Shown in pieces: positions 1-6,481 of a stretch of DNA of 11,395 nt. A model generated the notes under the pieces. It was not told where the DNA came from. It did no database searches and was given only the letters and a program-made list of their open reading frames with translations. How positions within the stretch are numbered: position 1 is the first letter of the stretch; every line of letters starts with the position of its first letter. Made by a program: the position numbers and the translations under genes. This DNA comes from an uncultured Clostridia bacterium (GTDB taxonomy: Bacteria; Bacillota; Clostridia; Oscillospirales; Ruminococcaceae), in contig CAMDZU010000018.1 in NCBI GenBank assembly GCA_945910715.1, positions 1-11,395 of the forward strand, written 5' to 3'.

Positions 1-230
1 CTGTTTGTTACGGTGATATTTACCTTGCCCGTAAGGGTCCGGAGGTAATCGGCGGTTGTGCTGTCGATTGAGAAAAGCGCCTCGGAAGTAAGGTCTGCCT
101 TTACGTCAAAACGGTCCAGCACAAGGTTTACAATTACGTTTACAAGGACGATTGCCGCAACGAAAAGCACGGTGAAAAGCACCGAAAGTCCGCCGTATTT
201 GAACTTTTTGCTTTTGAATGGATTAGCCAT
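1..230 (-). CDS. GldG-like ABC transporter auxiliary protein, N-terminal fragment
   Basis: Partial gene: only the first 76 codons are present because the reading frame runs off the left edge of the window. The start is ATG at 230, preceded by AAAGGA about eight bases upstream. The protein opens with a short basic stretch (MANPFKSKKFKYGG), followed by one hydrophobic segment at about residues 15-37, which fits a signal anchor. After it comes RFDVKADLTSEALFSID, then a threonine- and leucine-containing stretch and KVNITVT. A single N-terminal membrane anchor followed by an 'RxDLT...L(Y/F)S(L/I)...T' motif is typical of GldG-type auxiliary subunits, which pair with GldF-like permeases and GldA-like ATPases. 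It lies 39 bases downstream of the permease, so it is probably the third subunit. The substrate cannot be inferred. The family call is from motif resemblance. Confidence 0.72.
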   Translation of the reverse strand, partial: MANPFKSKKFKYGGLSVLFTVLFVAAIVLVNVIVNLVLDRFDVKADLTSEALFSIDSTTADYLRTLTGKVNITVTN

Positions 231-269
231 TGTGTTATTCCTTTCTGTATTCGTGTTTTTTCGCCCTTA

Positions 270-974
270 TCAGGACCAGCGGCGCTTTTCAAGCACCCTT
301 ACCGTGAGGAACAGGAAAATGACAATTACGCTGACAAAAAACAGCACGTTGCCCAGGCTGAAAATACCTGTTGTGATTTCGCTGAACCTTGAAAAAACCG
401 ATATACTTGAAAGAATGTCGGAAATAAACTTGATTGGGATAACCGACGCAAGGCTGTCCATAAGCAGCAATGCAACGTTTACCGCCATACTGCCTACTGC
501 GGCTATCATCTGGTTTTCGGTAAGGGTGGAAATGAACAGTCCCGCCGCAATGAAAACTGCGCCAAGGAGAATTATTCCCACAATGTTGCCCCATACCATT
601 GCCCACGCAATTTCGCTGAAAAAGCTGAGCACGATTGCGTAAACAACCAGCACCGAGGTGCTTATAAGGAAGATTGAGAAAGCGGAAAGGAACTTGCCCA
701 TTACCAGTCTGAAAAGGCTTATGGGCGCTGTCAGGGTAAGCTGGTCGGTTTTCTGCTTGTTATCCTCCGACATAAGCCTCATTGTAAGCACGGGAATGAA
801 TATCATAAGTACAAAGAACATTCCGAGAAATACATAGCTTAAATCCGTTGAGCCCATGGAAAGGGCGAAAATGTAGAAAAACGCTCCCGAAAAGAACAGA
901 TATACCGCTATAAAAACATAGCCGATAGGGGAGCTGAAATATGCGCCGAATTCGCGCTTGAATACTGCAAGCAT
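270..974 (-). CDS. ABC-2 type permease, GldF-like
   Basis: A 234-residue integral membrane protein with about six hydrophobic segments, near residues 17-40, 47-66, 96-119, 129-150, 155-174 and 206-227. Between segments two and three lies EDNKQKTDQLTLTAPIS followed by RLVMGKFLSAF, the usual 'E(D/E)...T.(D/E)LLLT.P....(V/L)GKF' loop of ABC-2 export permeases; it is expected to contact the ATPase. The start ATG at 974 overlaps the ATPase stop by one base (TGATG), and GGAGG lies nine bases upstream, inside the ATPase gene, so the two are translationally coupled. The length is typical of GldF-like subunits. It likely forms the membrane channel of an exporter with the upstream ATPase and downstream GldG-like protein. 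The transported substrate is unknown. Confidence 0.85.
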   Translation of the reverse strand: MLAVFKREFGAYFSSPIGYVFIAVYLFFSGAFFYIFALSMGSTDLSYVFLGMFFVLMIFIPVLTMRLMSEDNKQKTDQLTLTAPISLFRLVMGKFLSAFSIFLISTSVLVVYAIVLSFFSEIAWAMVWGNIVGIILLGAVFIAAGLFISTLTENQMIAAVGSMAVNVALLLMDSLASVIPIKFISDILSSISVFSRFSEITTGIFSLGNVLFFVSVIVIFLFLTVRVLEKRRWS

Positions 975-1972
975 CAGTTAAGACCTCCCCGTTTTTCGAT
1001 TTTGTCCATCTGCTTTTCAAACTTGTCCGCCTGACCGTAAATATCGCCGGTGGTAAGTTTCAGGAATATTTCTTCAAGGGTAAGCTCGTTGGATTTCATA
1101 AGCAGAATGGGGTAGTTTCTCGCCATAAGCTTTTTGCTTACCTCCCGTCTTACGTCCACGCCCTCTTTTGCGTCAAGGTGATATTCGAATACGCCCTTTT
1201 CCGCTTCCCTTGTCACAACAACTCTGTCCATGCCGCTGATACCTTCCAGTATCTTCTTAACCTCGCTGTCGCTGCCCTCAACCTGCACAATAAGTCTGTG
1301 GTCGGCGGAAAGGTTTCTTGCAAGGTTTTCGGTCTTGTCGTTGGCAACGATTTTGCCCTTGTTGATGACAACAATGCGGTCGCAGACAGCCTGCACCTCG
1401 GGGAGAATGTGTGAGGAAAGAATAACCGTGTGGTTCTTTCCAAGGCGCTTTATCAGCGTTCTTATTTCAATAATCTGCTTCGGGTCAAGACCAACGGTAG
1501 GCTCGTCAAGGATAAGCACCTTTGGATTTCCCACCAGTGCTTGTGCAAAGCCCACACGCTGCTGATAGCCCTTTGACAGATTGCGTATAAGTCTGTCCTT
1601 TACGTCCGTAATCTTGATAAGCTCGCATATTTCGCCCAGATGGGACTTCATAGGCAATTTGCACTTTTTCAGATTGTAAACGAACTTCAGATACTCGCTT
1701 ACGGTCATATCGGGGTAAAGGGGCGGCTTTTCGGGAAGATAGCCTATATCCGCCTTAGCCTTAATGGGATTTTCCAGAATGTCAACGCCGTTTATCATTG
1801 CATTTCCCTCTGTGGAGGAAATGTAGCCGGTCAGCATATTCATTGTGGTGGATTTGCCTGCGCCGTTAGGCCCTAAAAAGCCTAATATTTCTCCCTCCTC
1901 GACGGTAAAGGAGATATTATCCACCGCAACCTTGCTGCCGTAATGCTTGGACAGGTTTTTTACCTCAATCAT
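974..1972 (-). CDS. ABC transporter ATP-binding protein, GldA/CcmA-like
   Basis: A 332-residue ATPase that powers the adjacent ABC-2 permease. Visible motifs are Walker A GPNGAGKST (residues 34-42), signature LSKGYQQRV (132-140), Walker B LILDEP followed by TVGLDP (about 153-164), and the H-loop histidine in LSSH (188). The nucleotide-binding domain ends near residue 220. The remaining roughly 110 residues resemble the C-terminal extension (DUF4162-like) found in export-type ATPases, followed by a charged tail (DKFEKQMDKIEKRGG). The 'LSKGYxQRVGxAQAL' signature is the form seen in gliding-motility-type (GldA) and related ATPases; no gliding function is implied in a firmicute. The start ATG at 1972 has AAGGA seven bases upstream. 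It is the first gene of a three-gene transporter unit. Confidence 0.92.
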   Translation of the reverse strand: MIEVKNLSKHYGSKVAVDNISFTVEEGEILGFLGPNGAGKSTTMNMLTGYISSTEGNAMINGVDILENPIKAKADIGYLPEKPPLYPDMTVSEYLKFVYNLKKCKLPMKSHLGEICELIKITDVKDRLIRNLSKGYQQRVGFAQALVGNPKVLILDEPTVGLDPKQIIEIRTLIKRLGKNHTVILSSHILPEVQAVCDRIVVINKGKIVANDKTENLARNLSADHRLIVQVEGSDSEVKKILEGISGMDRVVVTREAEKGVFEYHLDAKEGVDVRREVSKKLMARNYPILLMKSNELTLEEIFLKLTTGDIYGQADKFEKQMDKIEKRGGLN

Positions 1973-2051
1973 TTCTGTTTCCTTTCATCACGTTTGCATA
2001 AATGCACTTACCGCTATGATAATATCAGTAAGTGAAAACAGTGTGATAATA
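1973..2051 (-). promoter_or_regulatory. Possible promoter with imperfect dyad upstream of the ABC genes
   Basis: The 79-base gap between gltX and the ABC ATPase holds an imperfect dyad, CACTTAC (2005-2011) with GTAAGTG (2028-2034), plus extra weak pairing inside (2015-2017 with 2022-2024). On the minus strand a TATTAT (2019-2024) lies 17 bases after ATCACA (2042-2047). These match the -10 consensus at 5 of 6 and the -35 consensus at 4 of 6. The -10 falls inside the dyad, as would be expected of an operator. A second small dyad, TGCAT-AA-ATGCA, sits at 1995-2006. No U-tract follows the stems, so a strong intrinsic terminator for gltX is not evident. The promoter and operator roles are inference from weak matches. 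Confidence 0.3.
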
Positions 2052-3503
2052 TTACGATAATTTTTCAATACCTTTTTTGATTCTTGCAATGGTATCGTCC
2101 TTGCCTAAAATTGCGCAAAGCTCGATTCCGCCGCCGGGAGTAAACTGCTTGCCCGAAACCGCAACACGGATCGGCCAGAGCACAATGCCGTTCTTTACGC
2201 CCATTTCCTCAATAAGCTTGAACAAATCCTCGTGGATTCTGTCGTGGTTAAAGTCCTCTGCGGGAATTGCCTCAAGGACGGGGAGAACCCTCTGCAATGC
2301 GTCAAGAGCGTTTTCGGGGTTGGTCTTCATCTTCTTGTGAGTGTAAAGTGCAATATCGTATTCGGGCAGAGCGTCAATAAAGTCAACCTGCTCGGGAATA
2401 TCTGTGAAAAGCTCCGCTCTCGGCTGTAAGGTTGAGCAGAGAATGTCAAGGTCAATGTCCTCTCTCTTGCAGGTCTGTCTGATGTAGGGAACTGCAAGCT
2501 CCTTGAACTTTTCGGGAGCAAGCTTTCTGATATAAACGCCGTTGATTGCCTTAAGCTTCATTGCGTCGAAAATAGCAGGTGACTTGGAAATACCATCAAT
2601 GCTGAATTCCTTGATAAGCTCGTCAAGGGTGAAAATCTCGTTTTCTCCCTTCGGCGCCCAGCCAAGCAGAGCAATATAGTTTATTACCGCCTCGGTAAGG
2701 TATCCCTTTGCCATTAAGTCCTGATAGGAGGCGTCGCCGTCACGTTTTGACAGCTTGTGCTGTGCGTCCTTCATAATATGCTCAACGTGAATGTAAATGG
2801 GCGGCTCCCAGCCGAATGCCTTATAAAGCAGATTGTACTTGGGAGCGGAGGAAAGGTACTCGTTTCCTCTTACAACGTGAGTAATCTGCATTGTGTGGTC
2901 GTCGATTACGTTGGCAAAGTTGTAGGTTGGCATTCCGTCCGTCTTAATGAGAATCTGGTCGTCAAGGGTGGAGTTTTCAACGGTAATGTCCCCGTAAATC
3001 TCGTCGTGGAAGGTGGTTGTGCCCTCTGTTGGAATCTTCTGTCTGATTACATAGGGAGTGCCTGCGGCAAGCTTTTCCTCAACCTCTTCCTTGGAAAGAT
3101 TGCGGCAATGTCTGTCGTACATAGGAGAAATTCCGCTTGCTCTCTGTACTGCGTGAAGCTCCTCTATTCTGTCCTTGTCACAGAAGCAGTAGTAAGCCTC
3201 GCCCTTTTCGATAAGCTGAAGAGCGTAGTCCTTGTACATTCCCATACGCTGCGACTGGATATATGGACCGAAGCCGCCGTCCTTGTCGGGGCCCTCGTCC
3301 CAGTTAAGTCCGCAGTCACGGAGGGTTTTATAGATAACGTCCGTTGCGCCCTCAACATAGCGCTCCTGGTCGGTGTCCTCGATACGGAGAATAAAGGTAC
3401 CGTCATTCTGCTTTGCAATAAGATAGGTGTACAAAGCGGTGCGGAGATTGCCTATGTGCATATAGCCCGTGGGGCTCGGTGCAAAACGTGTTCTAACTTT
3501 CAT
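2052..3503 (-). CDS. gltX: Glutamate--tRNA ligase (GluRS)
   Basis: Class I aminoacyl-tRNA synthetase that charges tRNA with glutamate in the cytoplasm; 483 residues, normal for bacterial GluRS. The N-terminus shows [19 protein letters not shown], with the HIGH-type signature as HIGN at residues 16-19. The KMSKS-type loop is KLSKR at 250-254. A zinc-site pattern is visible as C106-x-C108, Y129 and C133. [21 protein letters not shown] is the conserved catalytic-domain segment. The C-terminal part (after about 320) is the helical anticodon-binding region. The start ATG at 3503 lies 18 bases after the ribF stop; the nearest purine-rich site, AAGGA, is about 12 bases upstream, rather far. In many bacteria lacking GlnRS this enzyme also charges tRNA-Gln; the sequence alone does not decide that. 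It appears to be the last gene of the operon. Confidence 0.97.
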   Translation of the reverse strand: MKVRTRFAPSPTGYMHIGNLRTALYTYLIAKQNDGTFILRIEDTDQERYVEGATDVIYKTLRDCGLNWDEGPDKDGGFGPYIQSQRMGMYKDYALQLIEKGEAYYCFCDKDRIEELHAVQRASGISPMYDRHCRNLSKEEVEEKLAAGTPYVIRQKIPTEGTTTFHDEIYGDITVENSTLDDQILIKTDGMPTYNFANVIDDHTMQITHVVRGNEYLSSAPKYNLLYKAFGWEPPIYIHVEHIMKDAQHKLSKRDGDASYQDLMAKGYLTEAVINYIALLGWAPKGENEIFTLDELIKEFSIDGISKSPAIFDAMKLKAINGVYIRKLAPEKFKELAVPYIRQTCKREDIDLDILCSTLQPRAELFTDIPEQVDFIDALPEYDIALYTHKKMKTNPENALDALQRVLPVLEAIPAEDFNHDRIHEDLFKLIEEMGVKNGIVLWPIRVAVSGKQFTPGGGIELCAILGKDDTIARIKKGIEKLS

Positions 3504-3521
3504 TTTCAGTTACCGTCCTTT

Positions 3522-4418
3522 TTATTTCATACATAATTCCTTATCGGCTTTAATCTGAGCCTTAAGCTCGTCAAGGCTTGCAAACCTCTTTTCCTCACGG
3601 ACGTATTCACGGAGAATAACTCTTGTCCTCAGTCCGTAAAGGTCGCCTGCCCAGCCGATAATGTGGGTTTCCATATTTGGCTCGGCGTTTTCGCCGTTTA
3701 CCGTCGGCTTTACGCCGATATTTGTAATGCCCGGGTAAATGTGTCCCGAAATCATTACCCAGCTTTTATATACGCCGAATTTGGGGATTATCGTCCCTTT
3801 TGGTATTGTCTGATTGATAGTGGGGAAGCCAAGCTGCTTTCCCAGCTTTCTGCCGTGCTCCACTTCAAGCACATAGGTAAGCTCGTATCCAAGGTATTTG
3901 TTGGCAAGGGCGACGTTCCCCTCTTTAATAAGCTTTCTTATGGCGGTGGAGCTGATAATTTCGCCGTTTTCCGCCCTTACCGCCGACAGCACGCATACCT
4001 CGATTCCGTATTTCCTGCAAATATGGCAAAGCTCGGTGGGGTCAGCCCTGCCGCCCTTTCCGAAATGGAAATCATAGCCGCAGGTAACGTACTTTGCGTT
4101 AAGCTTGTCCACAAGGATTCGCTTTACAAATTCCTCGGGGGAATAGTCCTGCACCTCCGCAAAATCGGGCGCAAATATGTAATCCACCCCTATTTTGCTC
4201 AAAAGCTCCAGCTTGAGCTCGTGGGTGATTATGTTCTCCCTTGTGCTGAATTTTGGCAGGAGTGTTTTGTTATTGAAGGTGAATACCACTGCCGCAAGGT
4301 CTTTCCTTGCAAGAGCGGCGTTTATAACCTCGATATGTCCTAAATGAAGCCCGTCGAAAAAGCCCAGTGCAACGGAGCTGTTTCTGTTCCTCATTCCTCT
4401 TGCAGTTATATCAATCAA
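3522..4418 (-). CDS. ribF: Bifunctional riboflavin kinase / FAD synthetase
   Basis: A 298-residue cytoplasmic enzyme that phosphorylates riboflavin to FMN and adenylates FMN to FAD. The N-terminal FMN adenylyltransferase half shows GFFDGLHLGH (residues 19-28, with the HxGH nucleotide-binding motif), GYDFHFGKGG (114-123) and ISSTAIR (155-161). The C-terminal riboflavin kinase half shows GKQLGFPTIN (193-202), PKFGVY (212-217), TNIGVKPT (232-239) and METHI (249-253) with the expected glutamate, then DLYG. Both halves look intact. The start codon is TTG at 4418, with AGAGG seven bases upstream. The first in-frame ATG (codon 9) would place its purine tract almost against the start, so TTG is preferred. 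It lies 11 bases after truB, a common Firmicutes arrangement. Confidence 0.96.
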   Translation of the reverse strand: MIDITARGMRNRNSSVALGFFDGLHLGHIEVINAALARKDLAAVVFTFNNKTLLPKFSTRENIITHELKLELLSKIGVDYIFAPDFAEVQDYSPEEFVKRILVDKLNAKYVTCGYDFHFGKGGRADPTELCHICRKYGIEVCVLSAVRAENGEIISSTAIRKLIKEGNVALANKYLGYELTYVLEVEHGRKLGKQLGFPTINQTIPKGTIIPKFGVYKSWVMISGHIYPGITNIGVKPTVNGENAEPNMETHIIGWAGDLYGLRTRVILREYVREEKRFASLDELKAQIKADKELCMK

Positions 4419-4425
4419 AATAGTA

Positions 4426-4430
4426 CCTCT
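4426..4430 (-). promoter_or_regulatory. Ribosome binding site supporting the ribF TTG start
   Basis: AGAGG on the minus strand, overlapping the last base of the truB stop codon, seven bases before TTG at 4418. The overlap of the Shine-Dalgarno with the upstream stop suggests re-initiation or coupled translation from truB. It decides the TTG start over the later in-frame ATG. Confidence 0.6.
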
Positions 4431-5326
4431 TAGTTTGTTTCGGATTGGTCCTTGAAACGCTGCTTTGCGGCAAGCTCGCCGCTTTCATTTACATAGCCCA
4501 GCGCCATAAGCTTTCCGTCAAAGGAATAAACGGCGTAAATTTCGCTTTCCTTTTCAAAAGCCACTCGTCCTGCGTCAAGCAGCACGCCGTTTCTGAACAT
4601 TCGGGTCTGCTTTTCGTCAAGAACAGCCTTGGGAACATTTTCGTACAGCCGTGAAAGGGGCATTAACAGCTTTTCAAGCTCCCCCTGTTCAAGGGCTTTC
4701 AGCTTATCAAGCCTGTGACAGTCCTCAAGGGTGAATACCCCCGATTTTGTACGCAGGAGGGAAGTCATTGCCGCCCCCGTGGCTGCCGCCTGTCCTATAT
4801 CGTGGATAAGAGTGCGGATATATGTGCCCTTTGAGCAGCCTACGGTGAGAAAGCCCTCGTTGTTTTCGAAGCTGTCAAGGGTAAGTCTGTGAATGGTTAT
4901 GGGTCGGGGCTGACGCTCAACCTCAATACCCTCTCTTGCAAGGTCGTAAAGCCGTTTGCCGCCAACCTGCACGGCGGAATACATTGGGGGAAGCTGCATT
5001 ATATCCCCTCGGAAGGGGGGGAGAATACGCTCCAGCTCGTCCTTTGAAACCTGCTTATTGCTTTCCGAAAGGATTTTTCCCGTTATGTCCTGTGTGTCGG
5101 TGGAAATGCCAAGACGAAAGCCCGCCCTGTATTCCTTTGAGGAATCGGGGCAGAAATCCACCGCCTTTGTGGCGTTTCCGACGAATATGGGCAGAACACC
5201 CTCCGCCATCGGGTCCAGAGTTCCCCCGTGACCTATCTTTTTCGTGCCGCAGATACGGCGCATTATTGCCACAACGTCAAAGGAAGTAAAGCCCTTTTCC
5301 TTGTAAACGCAGATAATTCCGTTCAA
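4430..5326 (-). CDS. truB: tRNA pseudouridine(55) synthase
   Basis: Makes pseudouridine 55 in the T-loop of tRNAs; 298 residues, the usual bacterial length. The catalytic motif GGTLDP is at residues 34-39, with the nucleophilic aspartate at D38. Other family motifs are PPMYSAVQVGGKRLYDLAREG at about 113-133, including the conserved tyrosine and K..LYDLAR segment, and CSKGTYIRTLI at 164-174. A small C-terminal region (about 225-298) fits the PUA-like tail. The start is TTG at 5326. An in-frame TAA sits five codons upstream and AAGGGGG lies seven bases before the TTG, so no ATG start compatible with an intact N-terminus exists. The gene follows the hairpin-rich gap rather than abutting the nrnA-like gene. 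Confidence 0.97.
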   Translation of the reverse strand: MNGIICVYKEKGFTSFDVVAIMRRICGTKKIGHGGTLDPMAEGVLPIFVGNATKAVDFCPDSSKEYRAGFRLGISTDTQDITGKILSESNKQVSKDELERILPPFRGDIMQLPPMYSAVQVGGKRLYDLAREGIEVERQPRPITIHRLTLDSFENNEGFLTVGCSKGTYIRTLIHDIGQAAATGAAMTSLLRTKSGVFTLEDCHRLDKLKALEQGELEKLLMPLSRLYENVPKAVLDEKQTRMFRNGVLLDAGRVAFEKESEIYAVYSFDGKLMALGYVNESGELAAKQRFKDQSETN

Positions 5327-5333
5327 GCCCTTG

Positions 5334-5340
5334 CCCCCTT
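5334..5340 (-). promoter_or_regulatory. Ribosome binding site supporting the truB TTG start
   Basis: AAGGGGG on the minus strand, seven bases ahead of TTG at 5326. Its first two bases are also the end of the in-frame TAA stop that limits the gene upstream. The outer arm of the hairpin element ends immediately before this site (5341), so folding of that element could influence access to it; that effect is inference. Confidence 0.65.
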
Positions 5341-5346
5341 ATACTA

Positions 5347-5423
5347 TTTCCTGAACAACCTATAGACAATGTCTATAGATTGTTCCCACCGCTTTGCGGC
5401 GGGAGCGGCGAAGCCGCAGGAAA
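5347..5423. other. Hairpin module A: three stem-loops inside a closing stem
   Basis: A closing stem TTTCCT (5347-5352) / AGGAAA (5418-5423) encloses three stem-loops. The first is GAACAA plus CTATAGAC (5353-5367) pairing with GTCTATAG plus TTGTTC (5371-5385), a 14-pair stem with one mismatch and a three-base loop. The second is CCC-A-CCGC (5385-5392) pairing with GCGG-C-GGG (5396-5403) around TTT; its first base is shared with the previous stem. The third is GCGGC (5405-5409) / GCCGC (5413-5417) around GAA. The TTTCCTG arm can alternatively pair with CAGGAA at 5513-5518, so two global folds compete. Pairings were read by eye; no energy calculation was run. Confidence 0.65.
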
Positions 5424-5430
5424 GCCGTTC

Positions 5431-5526
5431 AATACTAATTCAGTCAAAACCATAGGTTTTGACTTGCCGCCTTTCAGGCGGCTCTCCTTACAGACCTTGT
5501 CTGTAAGGAAATCAGGAATCAGTATT
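5431..5526. other. Hairpin module B: cloverleaf-like fold with 11-base closing stem
   Basis: The closing repeats AATACTAATTC (5431-5441) and GAATCAGTATT (5516-5526) are complementary at 10 of 11 positions. They enclose three back-to-back stem-loops: a perfect 10-pair stem AGTCAAAACC / GGTTTTGACT (5442-5451, 5455-5464) with loop ATA; GCCGCC / GGCGGC (5466-5471, 5477-5482) with loop TTTCA; and a perfect 11-pair stem TCCTTACAGAC / GTCTGTAAGGA (5485-5495, 5499-5509) with loop CTT. As RNA from either strand this could form a four-way junction. Its edge includes the stop codon of the nrnA-like gene. It is not a tRNA: no CCA-ready acceptor, D- or T-loop consensus is present. Confidence 0.65.
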
Positions 5527-6481
5527 ATTCGGCAAGTCCCAGATTTTTCATTTCGGCGGTTACCGCCTCGATTACCGTTTTCTTTGCTGTTTCAAGGTCG
5601 CCCTTTACGGTACAGCCTGCGGCTCTCAGATGACCGCCGCCGCCAAGGGTCGAGCAGATTTTCTGCACGTCAACCTTGCTTGCGGAGCGCATGGAGGCTT
5701 TCCATTCGCCGTTTTTCTCCTTGAGAGTAATGCCCACTTCCACGCCCTCAATCTGACGGGGCAGGGCGGAAATTCCGTTGCAGTCCTCAATATCAACGCT
5801 GTCCATCATCTGCTTTGTAAGCACCACAAGGGCGCATTTGTCACCGCAGAAAAACTCCATATTGTTGATTGCACGCTCTTCAAGGCTGAGTCTTGCCTTT
5901 GTTTTCATATCGAAAAGGGTGTAGTTGATACTGCCGAAATCAAAGTCAAATTCCATAAGCTTTGCGGCTATAAAGTGGGTCTGTGAGGTTGTGTTGGAGA
6001 ATTTGAAGCAGCCTGTGTCGGTGGCAATTCCCGTGTAAAGACAAGCGGCAATCTCGTTTGTGATATTCGCTCCCATTTCGCAGATTACCTTGTACACAAT
6101 TTCACAGCAGGCGGCTGTGTCCGGGTCAACCAGGGTCTTTTCCGCATATTCAACATGGGAAAGGTGGTGGTCGATACAAAGCTGCACCCTGTCGCCGTAA
6201 ACCTCGTTAAGACTGCCAAGCAGCCTTCTGTCCGCAACGTCAAGGCTGACTATGGTGGTCGGCTCAAACTCCTGAGCCTCAAGCCCCTTTTTCATATAGG
6301 CAAACCGCTCCGAAAATTGGTCTGCACAGGCGATTTTCGCCTTTTTGCCAAGCTGCTGCAATATGCCGCAGAGAGCGTGGGAGCAGCCCATGGTGTCGCC
6401 GTCGGGATTTGCGTGGGAGAGAATGAGGAAATTGTCCTTTTTTAGCAGGAAGTCTGCCGCCTGTTTAATATCAATTTTCAT
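5525..6481 (-). CDS. nrnA: DHH/DHHA1 phosphoesterase, NrnA-type nanoRNase / pAp phosphatase
   Basis: A 318-residue member of the DHH superfamily. Related Firmicutes proteins degrade very short RNAs (nanoRNAs) and can dephosphorylate 3'-phosphoadenosine 5'-phosphate. Metal-binding motifs visible are NPDGD (residues 25-29), the aspartate in LDVAD (D81), DHH (104-106) and D155 in TGIATDTG. The DHHA1 substrate-binding domain ends with GGGGH (280-284) followed by LRAAG. All key residues appear present and the length is normal. The chosen start, ATG at 6481, overlaps the rbfA end by 11 bases, with AAGGA about eight bases upstream inside rbfA; a longer reading frame to 6553 exists but lacks support. 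The position between rbfA and truB is the conserved Firmicutes location for this gene. The exact substrate (nanoRNA, pAp or c-di-AMP products) cannot be set from sequence. Confidence 0.9.
   Translation of the reverse strand: MKIDIKQAADFLLKKDNFLILSHANPDGDTMGCSHALCGILQQLGKKAKIACADQFSERFAYMKKGLEAQEFEPTTIVSLDVADRRLLGSLNEVYGDRVQLCIDHHLSHVEYAEKTLVDPDTAACCEIVYKVICEMGANITNEIAACLYTGIATDTGCFKFSNTTSQTHFIAAKLMEFDFDFGSINYTLFDMKTKARLSLEERAINNMEFFCGDKCALVVLTKQMMDSVDIEDCNGISALPRQIEGVEVGITLKEKNGEWKASMRSASKVDVQKICSTLGGGGHLRAAGCTVKGDLETAKKTVIEAVTAEMKNLGLAE

Larger units (their letters stand above)
5341..5526. repeat. Intergenic hairpin cluster bounded by inverted repeats (MITE/REP-like)
   Basis: About 186 bases between the nrnA-like gene and truB, made almost wholly of stem-loops. 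The outer ends are imperfect inverted repeats, ATACTATTTCCTGA (5341-5354) and TCAGGAATCAGTAT (5512-5525), pairing at 12 of 14 positions. A third copy of the end motif, AATACTAATTC, lies inside at 5431-5441. Each outer end carries a TA (5342-5343 and 5523-5524), compatible with TA target duplication by an IS630/mariner-type element, though a dinucleotide is weak evidence. There is no room for a transposase, so it would be non-autonomous. It touches the nrnA-like stop codon on one side and the truB ribosome binding site on the other. No U-tract follows any stem in the transcription direction, so it is not a standard terminator. Alternatives are an mRNA processing or stabilising structure, or a structured RNA. 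Confidence 0.7.

Noticed and set aside
2005..2034. Dyad after gltX as a rho-independent terminator
   Set aside because: The stem is short and imperfect with no following U-tract.
2757..3536. A 259-codon open frame on the plus strand opposite gltX
   Set aside because: It lies antisense to clear GluRS coding sequence, has no family resemblance that I recognise, and its composition is what the complementary codons would give.
3663..4343. A 226-codon plus-strand frame opposite ribF
   Set aside because: Antisense shadow of an intact RibF with all expected motifs; no ribosome binding site or family motif.
5353..5509. Hairpins between nrnA and truB as an intrinsic terminator
   Set aside because: No stem is followed by a U-run in the direction of transcription, and the essential genes downstream have no clear promoter of their own.
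5431..5526. Cloverleaf-like module as a tRNA gene
   Set aside because: The stem lengths, three-base loops and lack of D-loop, T-loop and anticodon features do not fit a tRNA.
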